A stretch of 34,619 bases of DNA, from positions 1 to 34,619 of the forward strand of contig JADFRQ010000027.1 of assembly GCA_022561215.1 (NCBI GenBank), read 5' to 3'. Below, piece after piece: positions 8,195 through 16,677 of this stretch (positions are counted from its first letter, which is position 1; each line of letters begins with the position of its first letter). The notes under the pieces are model-generated. The model was not told where the DNA came from, searched no databases, and worked only from the letters and a program-made list of their open reading frames with translations. This stretch comes from Chloroflexota bacterium. GTDB taxonomy: Bacteria > Chloroflexota > Anaerolineae > Anaerolineales > E44-bin32. A program made the position numbers and the translations under genes.

Positions 8195-9204
8195 GCCCCA
8201 GGGTTTCTATCATCGTGCCATGCTACAATGAGGAACACACGGTTGGCCTGTTGCTTAATGCGCTGCGTCAACAGGAATTTCCCCTGGAGGAACTTGAGGT
8301 AATTATCGCCGACGGTCTTTCCACGGATGGAACGCGTAATGTGATTGGTCGCTACAAGACCACCTATCCCGAATTATCGGTCATTCTTATCGACAATCCT
8401 GAGCAAACGATTCCAGCAGCCTTAAATAGGGCCATTGATCGCGCGCAAGGGGATTATATTCTTCGTCTTGATGCCCACTCTGTTCCGCGCCCCAATTATG
8501 TGTCGATGTGTCTCGACATACTCGAAAGGACGGATGCAGCAAATGTAGGCGGGGCGTGGGAAATTCGGGCGTCCCAAAACCATTGGCTCTCGCGATCGAT
8601 CGCCGCAGCTGCCGCGCACCCACTTGGTGCGGGCGATGCTCGTTATCGCTACAGTGGTGCAGCTGGAGAGGTGGATACCGTTCCCTTCGGCGCATTTCAA
8701 AAAAAATGGATTGAGCGCATTGGTGGATTTAATGAATCTTTATTAACCAATGAAGATTATGAATTTAACTACCGGCTGCGTAGGGCAGGGGGTAAGATCT
8801 GGTTTGATCCCTCTATCCGCTCGATTTATTTTGCGCGCCCGGACATAGCTTCGCTGGGACGACAATACTTGCGTTATGGCTACTGGAAGGCGGCAATGCT
8901 CGTGAACAATCCCCAATCCCTGCGCTGGCGACAAGCCCTCCCGGCTTTATTCGTGAGCGGCCTGCTGGGCCTATTAATTCTGGGCACTCTATTGCCTGGC
9001 GCGCGCCTGGTGCTTGCCATCTACTGGCTTCTCTATATGTTGATCACCGTTGGATTTGCGCTACGAGAAGCCATAAGAAAACGCGAGCCCGGGCTCTTAT
9101 TGGGATTTCCACTGGCCTTGTGGACGATGCATCTTGCATGGGGGCTTGCCTTCATCTGGGGTATCGTCAGTAGACTCTTTAGGAGAGTCCGTGGCCGAAT
9201 CTGA
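8191..9204 (+). CDS. ExoA-like family 2 glycosyltransferase with C-terminal membrane helices
   Basis: 337 aa. GT-A fold motifs in order: VSIIVPCYNEE near the start, ADGLSTDGTR at about 51, the metal-binding LRLDAHSVP at about 95, and TNEDYEFNYRLRRAGGKIW at about 187, with the acidic general-base pair. Three to four hydrophobic helices follow from about residue 250 (ALFVSGLLGLLILGTLL onward). The DAHS form and C-terminal helices resemble succinoglycan-type ExoA transferases. It should add a sugar to a lipid-linked intermediate on the cytoplasmic side. The start overlaps the upstream stop by 4 bp and the end overlaps the GTG start of the next gene by 14 bp, as expected in a compact operon. Confidence 0.9.
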   Translation: MSPRVSIIVPCYNEEHTVGLLLNALRQQEFPLEELEVIIADGLSTDGTRNVIGRYKTTYPELSVILIDNPEQTIPAALNRAIDRAQGDYILRLDAHSVPRPNYVSMCLDILERTDAANVGGAWEIRASQNHWLSRSIAAAAAHPLGAGDARYRYSGAAGEVDTVPFGAFQKKWIERIGGFNESLLTNEDYEFNYRLRRAGGKIWFDPSIRSIYFARPDIASLGRQYLRYGYWKAAMLVNNPQSLRWRQALPALFVSGLLGLLILGTLLPGARLVLAIYWLLYMLITVGFALREAIRKREPGLLLGFPLALWTMHLAWGLAFIWGIVSRLFRRVRGRI

Positions 9205-10609
9205 GCGCAAAGAGCGCCGAATCCAGCTGCGAACCACTGAGCGGCGGATGCTGCTCATTGTAGGAGATCTGGTCATTGCCATTATTGCAATGATTGCGGC
9301 GCTCGCCCTATGGTCTGAGTTTGATTATCTTGCGCTGAGCGAGGAATTTGTCCGCGCACGCGCGGCATGGTTCGTTCTCCTGCCACCCCTTTGGCTCTTG
9401 CAGATGATAAATCTTTACGATCTCCGCCGGGCAGCCTCTCGCCCAGATATTCTGCGCGGCGTGTTGGTCGCGGCGGGTATTGGAACCGTACTCTACCTTG
9501 GAATCTATTTTCTCAGAACCGAACCCGGATCCCTTCCGCGCCGCGGGCCGCTCTATTTCCTTATCTTCGTCGTAATCCTCACGTTGGCCTGGCGTTTAAG
9601 TTATGCCAAATTTTTTACCACACCGACCTTTATGCGCCGTGTTTTGGTCGTTGGTGCAGGTGAAAGTGGACAAGCGTTGATTCGCTTGCTGAATGAGATT
9701 AAGCCCTCTCCTTTTTTTGTTGTTGGCCTAATCGATGATGATGTTGATAAACACAATAAATCTTTCCAGGGGGTGAAGGTCTTAGGTGGAAGTGCAAAAT
9801 TAGAGCAATTAATTCAGGGAGAAGAAGTCTCGGATATCATTGTGTCGATTCTTGGGCCCATGAATGGCGAGATGTTTCAGGCATTGCTGGATGCGCAAGA
9901 GCGCTGGGTCGAAATAATCCGCATGCCGGTTCTCTACGAGGAATTGCTCGGCCGAGTGCCGATCCATCATCTTGAATCGGATTGGGTGCTTCGTTCATTT
10001 GTAGATGAAGTCCGCGTATCGAGCTTTTACCTGATTAGCAAACGATTAGTGGATATCCTTGGAGCATTTATAGGGATGATTGTTCTACTTTTTGTGCTCC
10101 CGTTCGTATCCTTGGCGATCGTCCTGGAAAGCGGCCGACCGATATTTTTCACGCAATCACGTCTTGGTCGAGGCGGGAGGGCTTTTCAAGTAATTAAATT
10201 CCGCACGATGGCACAAGATGCCGAGGCAGATGGCGTGGCGCAGTGGAGTTTTAGCGACGACCCAAGGAAAACGAAAATTGGAAACTTTTTAAGGCGCGTG
10301 CACCTAGACGAGGTCCCACAATTTATAAATGTGCTCAAAGGTGACATGAGCCTGGTGGGACCGCGCCCTGAGCGACCCGAATTGGTGACGAAGTTAGAGC
10401 AGCAGATACCATTTTATCGAGCGCGTCTCCTGGCAAAGCCGGGGATTGGAGGATGGGCGCAGGTTAATTTCGGAAAGGGAGGTTCGGTTGAGGGTTCTGC
10501 AACAAAGTTGGAATATGATTTGTACTACATCAAACATCGCAGCATGCTCCTCGATCTATGGATCATGATGCGCAGTATTGGCTCTGCAATAGGCTTCCGA
10601 GGCGTTTGA
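9191..10609 (+). CDS. Polyprenyl glycosylphosphotransferase (initiating sugar-phosphate transferase)
   Basis: 472 aa from the GTG at 9191, chosen because AGGAGAG lies just upstream (9181-9187); an ATG at 9134 sits deep inside the preceding gene and is less likely. The N-terminal third has four to five membrane helices. A CoA-binding-like Rossmann domain follows (RVLVVGAGESGQALIRLL), and the C-terminal bacterial sugar transferase domain starts near residue 280 (SKRLVDILGAF). Signature stretches are FTQSRLGRGGRAFQVIKFRT, the catalytic RRVHLDEVPQF, and GDMSLVGPRPERPE. The enzyme transfers a hexose-1-phosphate from a UDP-sugar to undecaprenyl phosphate, the first step in building the repeat unit. 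Related proteins are WbaP, CpsE and EpsL; the specific sugar is not deducible. The next gene starts 2 bp after its stop. Confidence 0.92.
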   Translation: MAESERKERRIQLRTTERRMLLIVGDLVIAIIAMIAALALWSEFDYLALSEEFVRARAAWFVLLPPLWLLQMINLYDLRRAASRPDILRGVLVAAGIGTVLYLGIYFLRTEPGSLPRRGPLYFLIFVVILTLAWRLSYAKFFTTPTFMRRVLVVGAGESGQALIRLLNEIKPSPFFVVGLIDDDVDKHNKSFQGVKVLGGSAKLEQLIQGEEVSDIIVSILGPMNGEMFQALLDAQERWVEIIRMPVLYEELLGRVPIHHLESDWVLRSFVDEVRVSSFYLISKRLVDILGAFIGMIVLLFVLPFVSLAIVLESGRPIFFTQSRLGRGGRAFQVIKFRTMAQDAEADGVAQWSFSDDPRKTKIGNFLRRVHLDEVPQFINVLKGDMSLVGPRPERPELVTKLEQQIPFYRARLLAKPGIGGWAQVNFGKGGSVEGSATKLEYDLYYIKHRSMLLDLWIMMRSIGSAIGFRGV

Positions 10610-10610
10610 G

Positions 10611-11549
10611 ATGGCTTTGGCTTTGGTAACGGGGGGTGCAGGTTTTATCGGTTCGCATCTCGTGCATGCTTTGGTGGCTCAAGGGTTTGCTGTGAGGGTG
10701 CTCGATAATCTGTCAACCGGCCGCGAGCATAATCTTGACGGGATCGATGTGCACTTAATCATCGGGGATATCCGCCAGCGAGAATCGGTTGCCGAAGCCA
10801 TGCAGGGAGTAAGCGTCGTCTACCATCAAGCGGCGATGATCTCTGTTCCCGAATCCATTACCAACCCGCACCTTTGTTATGAGGTTAATGTTCATGGTAG
10901 TTTGAATATTCTCTGGGCGGCGCATAAGGCCCGGGTACGAAAAGTTGTTCTTGCCTCGTCCTGTGCAGTCTATGGAGAAGCTACAAGTCCGGGACTGGAG
11001 ACCGACAACCTGACCCCACTTTCGCCGTACGCGGCTTCGAAGCTTGCCGTGGAGGATATGGCATCGCTATTTTCTGCTACGTACGCAGTTCCGACCGTAT
11101 GCCTGCGGTATTTCAACGTGTACGGGCCAGGACAAGATGCCAATTCGGCTTACGCTGCGGCAATCCCCCAATTCATAACCGCCTTGTTATCCGGAAAGCA
11201 GCCCACCATATTTGGCGATGGCAGCCAGACACGCGATTTTGTATATGTGGGCGATGTTGTGCGCGCGAATCTACTTGCTGGTCAGGATGATAAGATCGCC
11301 AACGGGACATTTAATATCGCTGGTTCAGGAGGGATATCAATTCTCGATATGGTGGAGAATCTGAGGGAAATTTTGCCCGATGCCCCGCAACCGAAGTTCG
11401 GGCCCGCACGCAAGGGAGATATCCTGCACTCCAGTGCAGACAAGCGGCTTGCTCTAGAAGCGTTGGGATACCGCCCAGAAATCGCATTGGAACAAGGATT
11501 GCAACTAACAGTACAATGGTTTCAATCAAGGACAGAAGCAGCGACGTAA
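10611..11549 (+). CDS. NAD-dependent UDP-hexose 4-epimerase-like extended SDR
   Basis: 312 aa, an extended short-chain dehydrogenase. TGGAGFIG at residues 7-14 is the NAD-binding glycine motif, and GDIR marks the adenine-binding acidic site. The catalytic SSCAVYG segment is followed by Y140xxxK144 in SPYAASK. RYFNVYGPGQ and GDGSQTRDFVYVGD are typical of GalE/WbpP-type UDP-glucose or UDP-GlcNAc 4-epimerases and UDP-glucuronate modifying relatives. It likely supplies a nucleotide sugar for the adjacent glycosyltransferases. The start is 2 bp after the previous stop, and its TAA overlaps the next ATG by one base. Substrate within the family is uncertain. Confidence 0.88.
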   Translation: MALALVTGGAGFIGSHLVHALVAQGFAVRVLDNLSTGREHNLDGIDVHLIIGDIRQRESVAEAMQGVSVVYHQAAMISVPESITNPHLCYEVNVHGSLNILWAAHKARVRKVVLASSCAVYGEATSPGLETDNLTPLSPYAASKLAVEDMASLFSATYAVPTVCLRYFNVYGPGQDANSAYAAAIPQFITALLSGKQPTIFGDGSQTRDFVYVGDVVRANLLAGQDDKIANGTFNIAGSGGISILDMVENLREILPDAPQPKFGPARKGDILHSSADKRLALEALGYRPEIALEQGLQLTVQWFQSRTEAAT

Positions 11550-13444
11550 TGAAGCCCTTATTTAGACTTCGAAATCGGCTCATCTTTCTTGGCGATTTGA
11601 TTCTCATTTCCACCTCCGTTTTGGCCAGTTTTGCGTTGCGCCTTGAGCTCGGGAGCTTATTTATCGAATTTGTTCCCCAGGCGCTGGTCATGATCGTTTT
11701 ATCCTTAATTGCAAAACCAGCCGTCTACTATTTATTTGGCCTCTACCGACGTTATTGGGTCTACGCGAGTACACGCGAATTGGTCCTTGTAGCCAGCGCA
11801 ACCGCCAGCGCTTCTGTGGTGGTTGCGTTGATGGTTATCGTGCTTATTACAAGTGGTCTCCTCCCGGCACAATTTCCCCGATCTGTTTTAGGCATTGATT
11901 GGCTCCTTTCAGTCTTGAGCGTCGGTGGCTTAAGATTGACCGTGCGTTTGCTGGCCGAATCGGGTCAGCTCAGCCAAAAAGCGGATGGCTTTGCAGGTGG
12001 GCGGCGGGTGGTTGTGGTGGGCGCGGGGGATGCTGGAGCACTCGTAGTGCGTGAGATGCAGCGTAACCCGCAGCTCCATTTACTCCCGGTTGCCTTTGTC
12101 GATGATGATGAGGAGAAGCAAGGCAAGGAAATTCACGGCGTGTCGATCGGTGGTTCACTCAAGGATTTGGGGTCGGTTGTGGATCGTTACAGTGCCCATG
12201 AGGTCGTAATCGCAATTCCAACTGCACCCGGTGATGTGGTGCGCCTGGTCACGGATATCTGTACCTCGCGCGCTATGCCCTTTAGGACCATGCCGGGGAT
12301 CTATGAATTGATCGGCGGCAATGTAAGTGTTAACCGTCTTCGGGAAGTGGATATCGCAGACCTGCTGCGCCGAAAGCCGGCGCGCATCAATGACGAAAAG
12401 GTGGGCGATACGATAACCGGGAAACGCATTCTCGTGACAGGAGCTGGTGGCTCGATCGGTCTGGAGCTTTGCCGCCAGGCAGCGCGCTGGAAGCCCGCTC
12501 AGCTTGGTCTTCTTGGTCATGGAGAAAACAGCATATTGGAAGCTCTGTTGGATCTCACGGACGACTTTCCCGAAATCCCGATTATTCCCTTGATCGCCGA
12601 TATACGCGATCGGGAAAGAATCATCTCAATTTTTGATGATTTTCGTCCCGAAGTCATATTTCATGCTGCGGCGCATAAACATGTGCCCCTCATGGAGGTA
12701 AATGTCGAAGAGGCCGTTACGAATAATGTCATTGGGACCAAGAACGTCGTTGAAGCTGCGCTCGAATGTGGCACAGAACGCTTTGTGCTTATTTCTACGG
12801 ACAAGGCAGTCGAACCGCGCAGCGTGTATGGAGCCACGAAACGCATCGCTGAAATTATTGTCCGCGATGCAGCCAATAAGGGCAGCCGGGCATTCGTTGC
12901 CGTCCGCTTTGGAAATGTTTTGGGAAGTCGGGGAAGTATTGTGCCTATTTTTAAACGTCAGATCGCAAGAGGCGGTCCGGTGACCGTTACCGACCCCGAA
13001 ATGAAGCGATTTTTCATGACAATCCCAGAAGCTGTGCATCTCGTCCTGCAGGCCACCTCCATGGGCACAGGGGGTGAACTTTTCGTTCTGAGTATGGGCG
13101 AACAAGTTCGAATTCTTGATTTGGCTATGGATTTGATACGCCTCTCTGGGCTGGAGCCGGGCGTCGACATCGACATTGTTTTTACAGGGATCCGTCCTGG
13201 CGAAAAGATCAGTGAGACACTATGGGACAATGGAATTAATTATCACCCCACCGATCATCCGGACATTCTGCAAGTAGAAGATGAGGTTCATTTGCAAGGC
13301 GATCCATTACAAGTCACCATTGGTGAATTCAGGCGCCTTGCACGGGAAGGTGATTCCCAAGCGCTCATCGGCTTGCTCAGCGAAAGGGTGCCAGGAAGCA
13401 AGATTCGACAAGCCCCTCCTCCAGATTTCACCTCGGTTCTTTAG
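11549..13444 (+). CDS. CapD/WbpM-type membrane nucleoside-diphosphate-sugar 4,6-dehydratase
   Basis: 631 aa from the ATG at 11549, which overlaps the upstream TAA by one base; an ATG 33 bp earlier would overlap more and adds no family sequence. Four membrane helices lie at about residues 10-120. A CoA-binding-like Rossmann domain begins near 145 (RRVVVVGAGDAGALVVREM), and the catalytic extended SDR near 290 (ILVTGAGGSIGLELCRQ). The active-site stretch STDKAVEPRSVYGATKR contains Y427xxxK431, where WbpM/PglF-type enzymes are recalled to have Met in the Tyr position. Downstream, RFGNVLGSRGS and PEMKRFFMTIPEA fit the family. Expected product: a 4-keto-6-deoxy sugar such as UDP-4-keto-6-deoxy-GlcNAc, a precursor of bacillosamine- or QuiNAc-type sugars. 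Last gene of the plus-strand cluster. Confidence 0.92.
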   Translation: MKPLFRLRNRLIFLGDLILISTSVLASFALRLELGSLFIEFVPQALVMIVLSLIAKPAVYYLFGLYRRYWVYASTRELVLVASATASASVVVALMVIVLITSGLLPAQFPRSVLGIDWLLSVLSVGGLRLTVRLLAESGQLSQKADGFAGGRRVVVVGAGDAGALVVREMQRNPQLHLLPVAFVDDDEEKQGKEIHGVSIGGSLKDLGSVVDRYSAHEVVIAIPTAPGDVVRLVTDICTSRAMPFRTMPGIYELIGGNVSVNRLREVDIADLLRRKPARINDEKVGDTITGKRILVTGAGGSIGLELCRQAARWKPAQLGLLGHGENSILEALLDLTDDFPEIPIIPLIADIRDRERIISIFDDFRPEVIFHAAAHKHVPLMEVNVEEAVTNNVIGTKNVVEAALECGTERFVLISTDKAVEPRSVYGATKRIAEIIVRDAANKGSRAFVAVRFGNVLGSRGSIVPIFKRQIARGGPVTVTDPEMKRFFMTIPEAVHLVLQATSMGTGGELFVLSMGEQVRILDLAMDLIRLSGLEPGVDIDIVFTGIRPGEKISETLWDNGINYHPTDHPDILQVEDEVHLQGDPLQVTIGEFRRLAREGDSQALIGLLSERVPGSKIRQAPPPDFTSVL

Positions 13445-13662
13445 ATCCCTCTCGCCCGCGCAACCTTAAAACTTATCGATAACCATTCAAAATTAAGCAA
13501 AGAAGAACTGCCCTGAAGCTCCATTGAAATGTCAGTTGACATCATTGCTGCCCATGGAGCCGATTGCAGAGGTGCAGTCATTTCGCTCGTGGTCGGCGGA
13601 ATAAAACCATCCGTTCGTTGAAAATCGCGCCTCGGATAGCTCGGCAGTAGACATAATCCCAT
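13441..13662 (-). CDS. Short hypothetical ORF downstream of the Thr-Pro-rich membrane protein
   Basis: 73 codons, ATG to TAA, on the minus strand, starting 20 bp after the stop of the Thr-Pro-rich gene. The composition is protein-like (for example TAPLQSAPWAAMMSTDISM) but I recognise no family. Its stop overlaps the end of the convergent dehydratase gene. It could be a small gene, or the tail of a domain once joined to the Thr-Pro-rich linker upstream and split by frameshift. No convincing ribosome binding site. Confidence 0.25.
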   Translation of the reverse strand: MGLCLLPSYPRRDFQRTDGFIPPTTSEMTAPLQSAPWAAMMSTDISMELQGSSSLLNFEWLSISFKVARARGI

Positions 13663-13682
13663 CCTGGCTTTTTCCTACATAT

Positions 13683-14105
13683 CTAAAGCGTATTCTCAGG
13701 CGTGGATGGTGTATCCGTAGGTTGGGTCGGGGTGGGTGTCAGGGTATCAGTTTCTGTTGGCGTAGGTGTGAAAGTTTCAGTCGCTGTTGGTGGGGTAGGT
13801 GTCATTGTTGGAGTTTCGGTTACTGTAGGCTCGAGCGTTAGTGTTGGCTCTAGCGTAGGGGGGACAAAGCGAGTTGCTGTTGCAGTAGCCGTACTCGCAT
13901 CCGTCTGAACAGGCGGCGCGGTTTCCGTGGGGCTGACCGGGGTATTTTCTTGCGTCGATGTTGCTGGTGGATCGGGTTCTGGAGGAGGAGCCTGGCTGAT
14001 TAAGAAAAAACCCAACAAGTAACACGGCAGAGTCGCCAACATGATGCTCGCCAGAATGGCATAAGTTCGCTGCCTGGCTGGAGAAAGTTCGGAGAATATG
14101 TTCAT
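13683..14105 (-). CDS. Small membrane protein with long Thr/Pro-rich extracytoplasmic tail
   Basis: 140 aa from the ATG at 14105; a TTG 45 bp upstream would lengthen it without clear support. There is one hydrophobic helix at about residues 14-37 (TYAILASIMLATLPCYLLGFFLI). From about residue 40 to the end it is a low-complexity tail dominated by TPT, TET and PTPT units, encoded by imperfect short DNA repeats at about 13690-13860. Such Thr-Pro stretches usually act as extended, possibly glycosylated, surface stalks in Chloroflexota. There is no globular domain after the tail, which is odd for a stalk. No function can be assigned. Codon bias in repeat DNA can create long ORFs on both strands; the membrane helix with correct topology favours the minus-strand reading. 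Confidence 0.6.
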   Translation of the reverse strand: MNIFSELSPARQRTYAILASIMLATLPCYLLGFFLISQAPPPEPDPPATSTQENTPVSPTETAPPVQTDASTATATATRFVPPTLEPTLTLEPTVTETPTMTPTPPTATETFTPTPTETDTLTPTPTQPTDTPSTPENTL

Positions 14106-14605
14106 AAAAGTTTGGAACCCGATGATATCAGGGTTGCATTTAACGATCAAGCAGCGTCATCCCAAGTTCACTTGAACGAACGAATTGGACCTTGATTAGA
14201 GGGCTGCGGCGCGCATTCTTGCTATTGCCCATCGAAGCTATCTTGCTAACAACTTGGCTGTTTGAATCAAGTGATGATGATGCATATTTTGAGTGGAGGC
14301 GAATTCCCGACCGAGGTAAATGGCTCCAATAGACTCCACGGCTTTGCCAATGCTCACTATGCCGCCGAATCCATGCCTCACGTATACAAAAAAATCAAGG
14401 GGGTATGATGGTCGAAGATCAGGGGAGCCTAATTGTGCTCAATCCTGATCTGATCCATAACGCTAATTTCTGGGGAGCTTCGTTCGCCTTTTTCATGGCG
14501 AACTCCTCCGCTGCCTGCAATTACGCCTGCTTTCAGGATGAAGTACTCTTGGCGCTAGATTAAGCGTGGCCTATAATCGAGCGCGCATCCAAATATCGGA
14601 GGTTC
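14106..14605. other. Intergenic region, no supported gene (500 bp)
   Basis: No frame carries recognisable protein. A perfect 7-bp stem, GTTCGCC (14482-14488) with GGCGAAC (14497-14503), is flanked by GGAG/CTCC and could form a hairpin. It lacks a T-tract, so a terminator role is unproven. A strong promoter for the cyclase gene lies at the right end. Confidence 0.5.
14549..14577 (+). promoter_or_regulatory. Sigma70-type promoter of the adenylate cyclase gene
   Basis: TTGGCG (14549-14554), a 17-nt spacer, then a consensus TATAAT (14572-14577). The inferred transcript would start near 14584, about 20 nt before the ATG at 14606, with GGAGG in the leader. Confidence 0.7.
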
Positions 14606-16348
14606 ATGACGACTGACATGCCGGCTTCCTCTGCTCGTTCACCTGTAGACCAACAATTATCAGAATTTGCTCATGTGATTGATACCCTGGGTAAAAGCAT
14701 ACGCACGCACCAAGTTGTTATGGCGCAAAAAGGTATTGCCCTGCCTGCTGAAATATCCGCAGATCTGCTTGATTTAAACGACCGGATTTCCATGTTGAGC
14801 AAAGTGGTTGATGAGTACGATAAAGAACGCCTGAATCTTGAAGCGCTTGTGGACATTGGACAGGTGATTAATTCTTCACTCGACTCGACCAATGTTCTCA
14901 ACGAGGTGATGGACACCATTATCCGCATAACCGGTGCTCAAAGGGCATTCCTTGTAATGCCCGATAAAGATGAAAAGATGGACATGGTGGTGGCGCGAAA
15001 TTGGGAGCAAGAATCCGTCGAACCAGAAGACTATCGCATCAGCTCGACTATCGTAAATCGCGTGCTTGACAGCGGCGAGGCCATTCTTACCACCAATGCC
15101 ACGTTGGATCCCAGGTTTGACGATCAGCAAAGCATCATTGCTTACAATTTGCGTTCCATTCTCTGTGTTCCGCTTAAAGTTAAGGGAAAGCTTACGGGCG
15201 TAATTTATGCTGATAACAGCATTCGTGAAGGTTTATTTACTGAGAAAGATCGCCGGCTGCTTTCAGCCTTTGCCAATCAAGCGGCCGTTGCCCTTGAAAA
15301 CGCCATGCTTTTTGCTTCAATCCAAAATACGCTGGACGAGGTTACTGAGCTAAAAACCTTAATGGAAGATGTATTTGCATCCATCGCCAGCGGCGTAATC
15401 ACCACAGATGCTGCCGATGAAATCACGCTGTGCAACAACGCGGCGGCGATGATACTAGGAATTTCATCTGAAAAACTAATTGGGTCGCCGCTGCACACAA
15501 CTCTGTCGAAACTCTCTTCCGACCTCTCCTCCAAAGTCGAAGAAGTTAAAGTCGGGGATAAACGTTTTATCGGAATTGAGGTGCATACGCAGCTCGAATC
15601 AAGAGGAGATGTTGATCTGAGTTTCAACATTAGTCCACTGAAATCTGCTGATCAACAGACCCGCGGTATTGCCATTGTGGTCGAAGATCAGACGGAAAGA
15701 AAACGACTCGAAGCGCAAAGAAGACTATTTGAGCGCATGGTCTCACCTGCGGTGATTGATCAACTCGATCCCGACAGCTTGCAACTCGGGGGTGACCGCA
15801 AGAGAATTTCGACCCTTTTTGCCGATATTCGTGGATATACATCCTTTAGCGAGTCAATCGATCCTGAAATGCTGGTAAGTGTACAAAACAAATACCTGGC
15901 TATCGCGGCCGAGGCAGTCCTTAAGGAGGAAGGGACGATTGATAAATTTCAGGGCGACGCCATCATGGCCTGGTTCAATGCCCCCATCCCACAATCGGAA
16001 CACGAGCTGCGCGCCGCGCGTGCGGCGATGATGATTCAGCGCAGAGTGCTGACCCTTCACCAGGAAATGCCGGAAAATTTTCAACTTCAATTTGGAATAG
16101 GGATCCATGTTGGCGAGGCGCTGCTCGGCTTAATCGGGACCCAGCAACGATTGGATTACACCGCGATTGGGGACAGTGTTAATACCGCAAAACGACTGCA
16201 GGAAAATGCAAAACCTGGTCAGATTCTGATCTCCACACAAGTCGCCGAAGCCATTAAAGGGGAGGTCGCAGTCCATCCCATTCCCCCGCTGAAGGTGCAA
16301 GGGAAAGAAAAGTCATTGGAATTGTTCGAGATCATTGGCATGGAGTAG
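14606..16348 (+). CDS. GAF-PAS class III adenylate cyclase
   Basis: 580 aa, soluble, no membrane helix. A GAF domain lies at about residues 77-235 (LEALVDIGQVINSSLD through LRSILCVPLKVKGKLTGVIY), a PAS domain at about 245-365 (MEDVFASIASGVITTDA), and a class III cyclase domain at about 395-575. Catalytic residues expected for the family are present: metal-binding D407 (FADIRGYT) and D451 (FQGDAIMAWF), adenine-recognising K447 and D517 (LDYTAIGDS), and transition-state N526 and R530 (VNTAKR). The Lys/Asp pair points to ATP rather than GTP as substrate. It makes cAMP in response to ligands or redox signals sensed by GAF or PAS; no heme or flavin site can be assigned. GGAGG lies 3 nt before the ATG, close but acceptable. 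Monocistronic with its own promoter. Confidence 0.93.
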   Translation: MTTDMPASSARSPVDQQLSEFAHVIDTLGKSIRTHQVVMAQKGIALPAEISADLLDLNDRISMLSKVVDEYDKERLNLEALVDIGQVINSSLDSTNVLNEVMDTIIRITGAQRAFLVMPDKDEKMDMVVARNWEQESVEPEDYRISSTIVNRVLDSGEAILTTNATLDPRFDDQQSIIAYNLRSILCVPLKVKGKLTGVIYADNSIREGLFTEKDRRLLSAFANQAAVALENAMLFASIQNTLDEVTELKTLMEDVFASIASGVITTDAADEITLCNNAAAMILGISSEKLIGSPLHTTLSKLSSDLSSKVEEVKVGDKRFIGIEVHTQLESRGDVDLSFNISPLKSADQQTRGIAIVVEDQTERKRLEAQRRLFERMVSPAVIDQLDPDSLQLGGDRKRISTLFADIRGYTSFSESIDPEMLVSVQNKYLAIAAEAVLKEEGTIDKFQGDAIMAWFNAPIPQSEHELRAARAAMMIQRRVLTLHQEMPENFQLQFGIGIHVGEALLGLIGTQQRLDYTAIGDSVNTAKRLQENAKPGQILISTQVAEAIKGEVAVHPIPPLKVQGKEKSLELFEIIGME

Positions 16349-16677
16349 CAATGCCCATCCTACCTTGGGAAGATTTGTTGTAGGTGCGCCGCACATTAAG
16401 TGCGCTTTGTCTCACCGAGGCTCCAGCAGGGTAGCGCTTTTGTTTGTTGGGCGGGGGGACTTACAAAGGTCGCGTTGAAAAGCCCTGCGGCCTCTTCTCA
16501 TAGAAAGTACATAAATCAATAATGTCATCCTGAGAATGCTTTTTAAAGCATTGGCTTTGCAAGGAGGACGAAGGATCTTACTTCTCAAAAGCAAGGTCTT
16601 ATCCATTCAGAAAACGAGATTATTCAACCTTTGCACAGCAAAGGCCTCAGAATGACATTGATTTAGGGCGCGGCATA
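16349..16677. other. Intergenic region between convergent genes, mostly repeat
   Basis: No supported gene. CGCAC-ATTAA-GTGCG followed by CTTTGT (16390-16410) is a weak terminator-like hairpin after the cyclase gene. Dispersed repeat copy B fills 16523-16657. Confidence 0.45.
16523..16657. repeat. Dispersed MITE-like repeat, copy B
   Basis: It starts TGTCATCCTGAG (16523-16534) and ends CTCAGAATGACA (16646-16657), imperfect inverted ends. The left arm holds a near-palindrome ATGCTTTTTAAAGCAT and then GAAGGATCTTAC. The right arm, read on the minus strand, gives a TCTGAG end, a CCTTTGC/GCAAAGG hairpin, then a TTGAATAATCTCG segment. That arm matches the left arm of copy A (5468-5587). It sits between convergent genes and may also serve as a transcription end. 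Confidence 0.75.

Noticed and set aside
9134-9190. ATG start for the sugar-phosphate transferase at 9134
   Set aside because: It lies 70 bp inside the previous gene; the GTG at 9191 has a good AGGAG site.
13702-13908. Val/Gly/Ser-rich ORF on the plus strand (68 codons)
   Set aside because: It is the antisense image of the Thr-Pro codon repeat; the minus-strand frame has a proper membrane helix.
14401-14520. GTTCGCC/GGCGAAC hairpin as an intrinsic terminator
   Set aside because: There is no T-tract after either arm and no gene ends close upstream.
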